From positions 1-15,493 of the forward strand of contig CAJMNK010000051.1 in assembly GCA_905214905.1 (NCBI GenBank): DNA of 15,493 nucleotides, written 5' to 3'. This document shows, piece by piece, positions 14,665 to 15,493 of this stretch. The notes under the pieces were generated by a model. It saw only the letters and a list, made by a program, of their open reading frames with translations, was not told the origin of the DNA and searched no databases. A program made the position numbers and the translations under genes. The DNA comes from an uncultured bacterium (GTDB taxonomy: Bacteria > Actinomycetota > Coriobacteriia > Coriobacteriales > Coriobacteriaceae). Position 1 is the first letter of the stretch. Every line of letters starts with the position of its first letter.

Positions 14665-15306
14665 GTGGCTTGCAAGGTATTAGTGGTCTGCGGTTCGCCC
14701 GTGGTGACGAGCGCGGATTTGTTGCATAGGCTAGCAGGGGAGTGCGACCACGTTGTCGCCGTGGACCGTGGACTCGACGCGCTGCTGGGCGCGGGACTGG
14801 GCTGCGACGTGTATGTGGGGGATGCCGACACGGTGAGTGATGCTGGTCGCGCACTGGTCGATGCCGCCGAGGCCTTTGAGGTAGAGCGCCACGACCCCTA
14901 CAAGGACTACACCGATCTGGCGCTGGCGCTCGATTCCGTCCGCCGTCGCTGGCCGGGTGCCGAAGTGGTTACGACCTGCGCCACGGGCGGCCGTCCGGAC
15001 ATGGCGCTTTCCGTACTGGGCCTGCTCGCAGGCTACGAGGACGCCCCCATCTGGGTTGCCGAGGACGAGACCACGGCCCGCATCCTGCACGGAGGCGAAT
15101 CGTGGGCCATCGAAGGTGCCGAAGGCAAGACGTTCTCCATAATCGCAATCGCCCCCAACACCGAGGTAAGCGAACACGGACTAGAGTGGGAGCTAGATCA
15201 CGCCCCGCTGGGCTTGTTAGCCGACACGGGCATCAGCAACGTCGTCAGGTCAACAGCCACAATCCAAGTCCACACCGGAACCGCCATCGCTTACCTCTAC
15301 AAGTAA
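14665..15306 (+). CDS. thiN: Thiamine pyrophosphokinase
   Basis: Transfers pyrophosphate from ATP to thiamine, giving thiamine pyrophosphate. The 213-residue length fits the family. Visible motifs are VVAVDRGLDALL (30-41), VYVGDADTV (49-57, the counterpart of the usual GDFDS), DPYKDYTDLALAL (77-89, the KDxTD signature) and ATGGRPDMALSVLGLL (106-121, the TGGRxDH-like loop with M in place of H). The C-terminal STATIQVHTGTAIAYL is the family's beta-sandwich thiamine-binding end. The start is a GTG at 14665-14667 with GGCGAGGG just upstream, 9 bp after the HAD stop. It may share a transcript with the HAD gene, but no TPP riboswitch is evident. Confidence 0.9.
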   Translation: MACKVLVVCGSPVVTSADLLHRLAGECDHVVAVDRGLDALLGAGLGCDVYVGDADTVSDAGRALVDAAEAFEVERHDPYKDYTDLALALDSVRRRWPGAEVVTTCATGGRPDMALSVLGLLAGYEDAPIWVAEDETTARILHGGESWAIEGAEGKTFSIIAIAPNTEVSEHGLEWELDHAPLGLLADTGISNVVRSTATIQVHTGTAIAYLYK

Positions 15307-15320
15307 GGTCTATCGCATCA

Positions 15321-15393
15321 GGGTTTTATCGGGACGGTGGATAGAAATAAGCGCTCGAAGAGTGATTATTTCTGCCCCGTCCCAGGAAAACCC
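15321..15393. repeat. Long multi-arm hairpin after the thiamine kinase gene
   Basis: Four nested arm pairs fold into one rod: GGGTTTT (15321-15327) with AAAACCC (15387-15393); GGGACGG (15331-15337) with CCGTCCC (15377-15383); AGAAATAA (15343-15350) with TTATTTCT (15366-15373); and CGCTC (15352-15356) with GAGTG (15360-15364, one G-U pair) around a GAA loop. Small internal loops separate the arms. No U-tract follows, so it is not a standard terminator, though it may act as one. It may be a palindromic intergenic repeat or a structured RNA. Confidence 0.6.
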
Positions 15394-15423
15394 GTAAGTA
15401 AGAGATTCAACCCAAAAAAGTCC

Positions 15424-15452
15424 TTGCATCAAAGAAAGTCTTCCCCTATAAT
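15424..15452 (+). promoter_or_regulatory. Promoter of the tRNA gene
   Basis: TTGCAT (15424-15429) and a perfect TATAAT (15447-15452) have the ideal 17-bp spacing. The expected transcription start is about 6-8 bp before the tRNA 5' end. Confidence 0.8.
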
Positions 15453-15465
15453 ATCTCCTCGTCAC

Positions 15466-15493
15466 GGGGGCGTAGCTCAGCTGGGAGAGCGCT
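15466..15493 (+). tRNA. tRNA, 5' part only (possibly tRNA-Ala)
   Basis: The window ends 28 nt into a tRNA. GGGGGCG is the 5' acceptor strand, TA the 8-9 linker, and GCTC...GAGC the D-stem around AGCTGGGA. The anticodon is beyond the edge, so the identity is not proven; the GGGGGCGTAGCTCAGCTGGGA opening is most familiar from bacterial alanine tRNAs. Confidence 0.85.

Noticed and set aside
14641..14670. TPP riboswitch ahead of the thiamine pyrophosphokinase gene
   Set aside because: Only 9 bp separate it from the HAD gene, and no thi-box CTGAGA element is seen there or in the HAD leader.

Overview
The window looks like chromosomal DNA of a gut coriobacterium, most likely Collinsella or a close relative (Coriobacteriia, Actinomycetota). 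The basis is the high-GC coding DNA, the proteins' overall similarity to what I know of that group, and the mix of actinobacterial base use with a Firmicutes-style GlgC/GlgD pair. The genus is an inference.

Positions 1-13634 hold seven genes, all on the minus strand, so transcription runs from high to low coordinates: glgB, glgP, glgC, glgD, glgA, then a GH13-GH77 fusion enzyme, then the start of an FmdB-type zinc-ribbon gene cut by the window edge. This is an almost complete glycogen module. GlgC (with its catalytically dead partner GlgD) makes ADP-glucose, GlgA elongates, GlgB branches, GlgP releases glucose-1-phosphate, and the fusion can hydrolyse and re-shuffle maltodextrins. glgC and glgD are tightly coupled (4-nt gap). 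The other junctions each carry an inverted repeat, mostly without a U-tract.

Positions 13635-13965 are an AT-rich divergent control region. It contains several copies of a GGTAAAAC half-site, one of which recurs as an identical 10-mer upstream of the GH13-GH77 gene. To its right, on the plus strand, lie a HAD-family phosphatase/phosphomutase gene and a thiamine pyrophosphokinase gene. These are followed by a long imperfect hairpin, a near-consensus promoter and the first 28 nt of a tRNA gene.

The most unusual features are: histone-H1-like Lys/Ala/Thr/Pro tails on both GlgA (about 300 residues) and GlgB (about 70 residues, plus a short basic N-terminus); loss of the near-invariant region-I histidine in GlgB; the GH13-GH77 fusion; the shared operator-like motif; and a roughly 134-bp element with perfect 15-bp terminal inverted repeats in the AT-rich gap downstream of glgA. 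I saw no CRISPR array, phage gene, transposase or defence gene.
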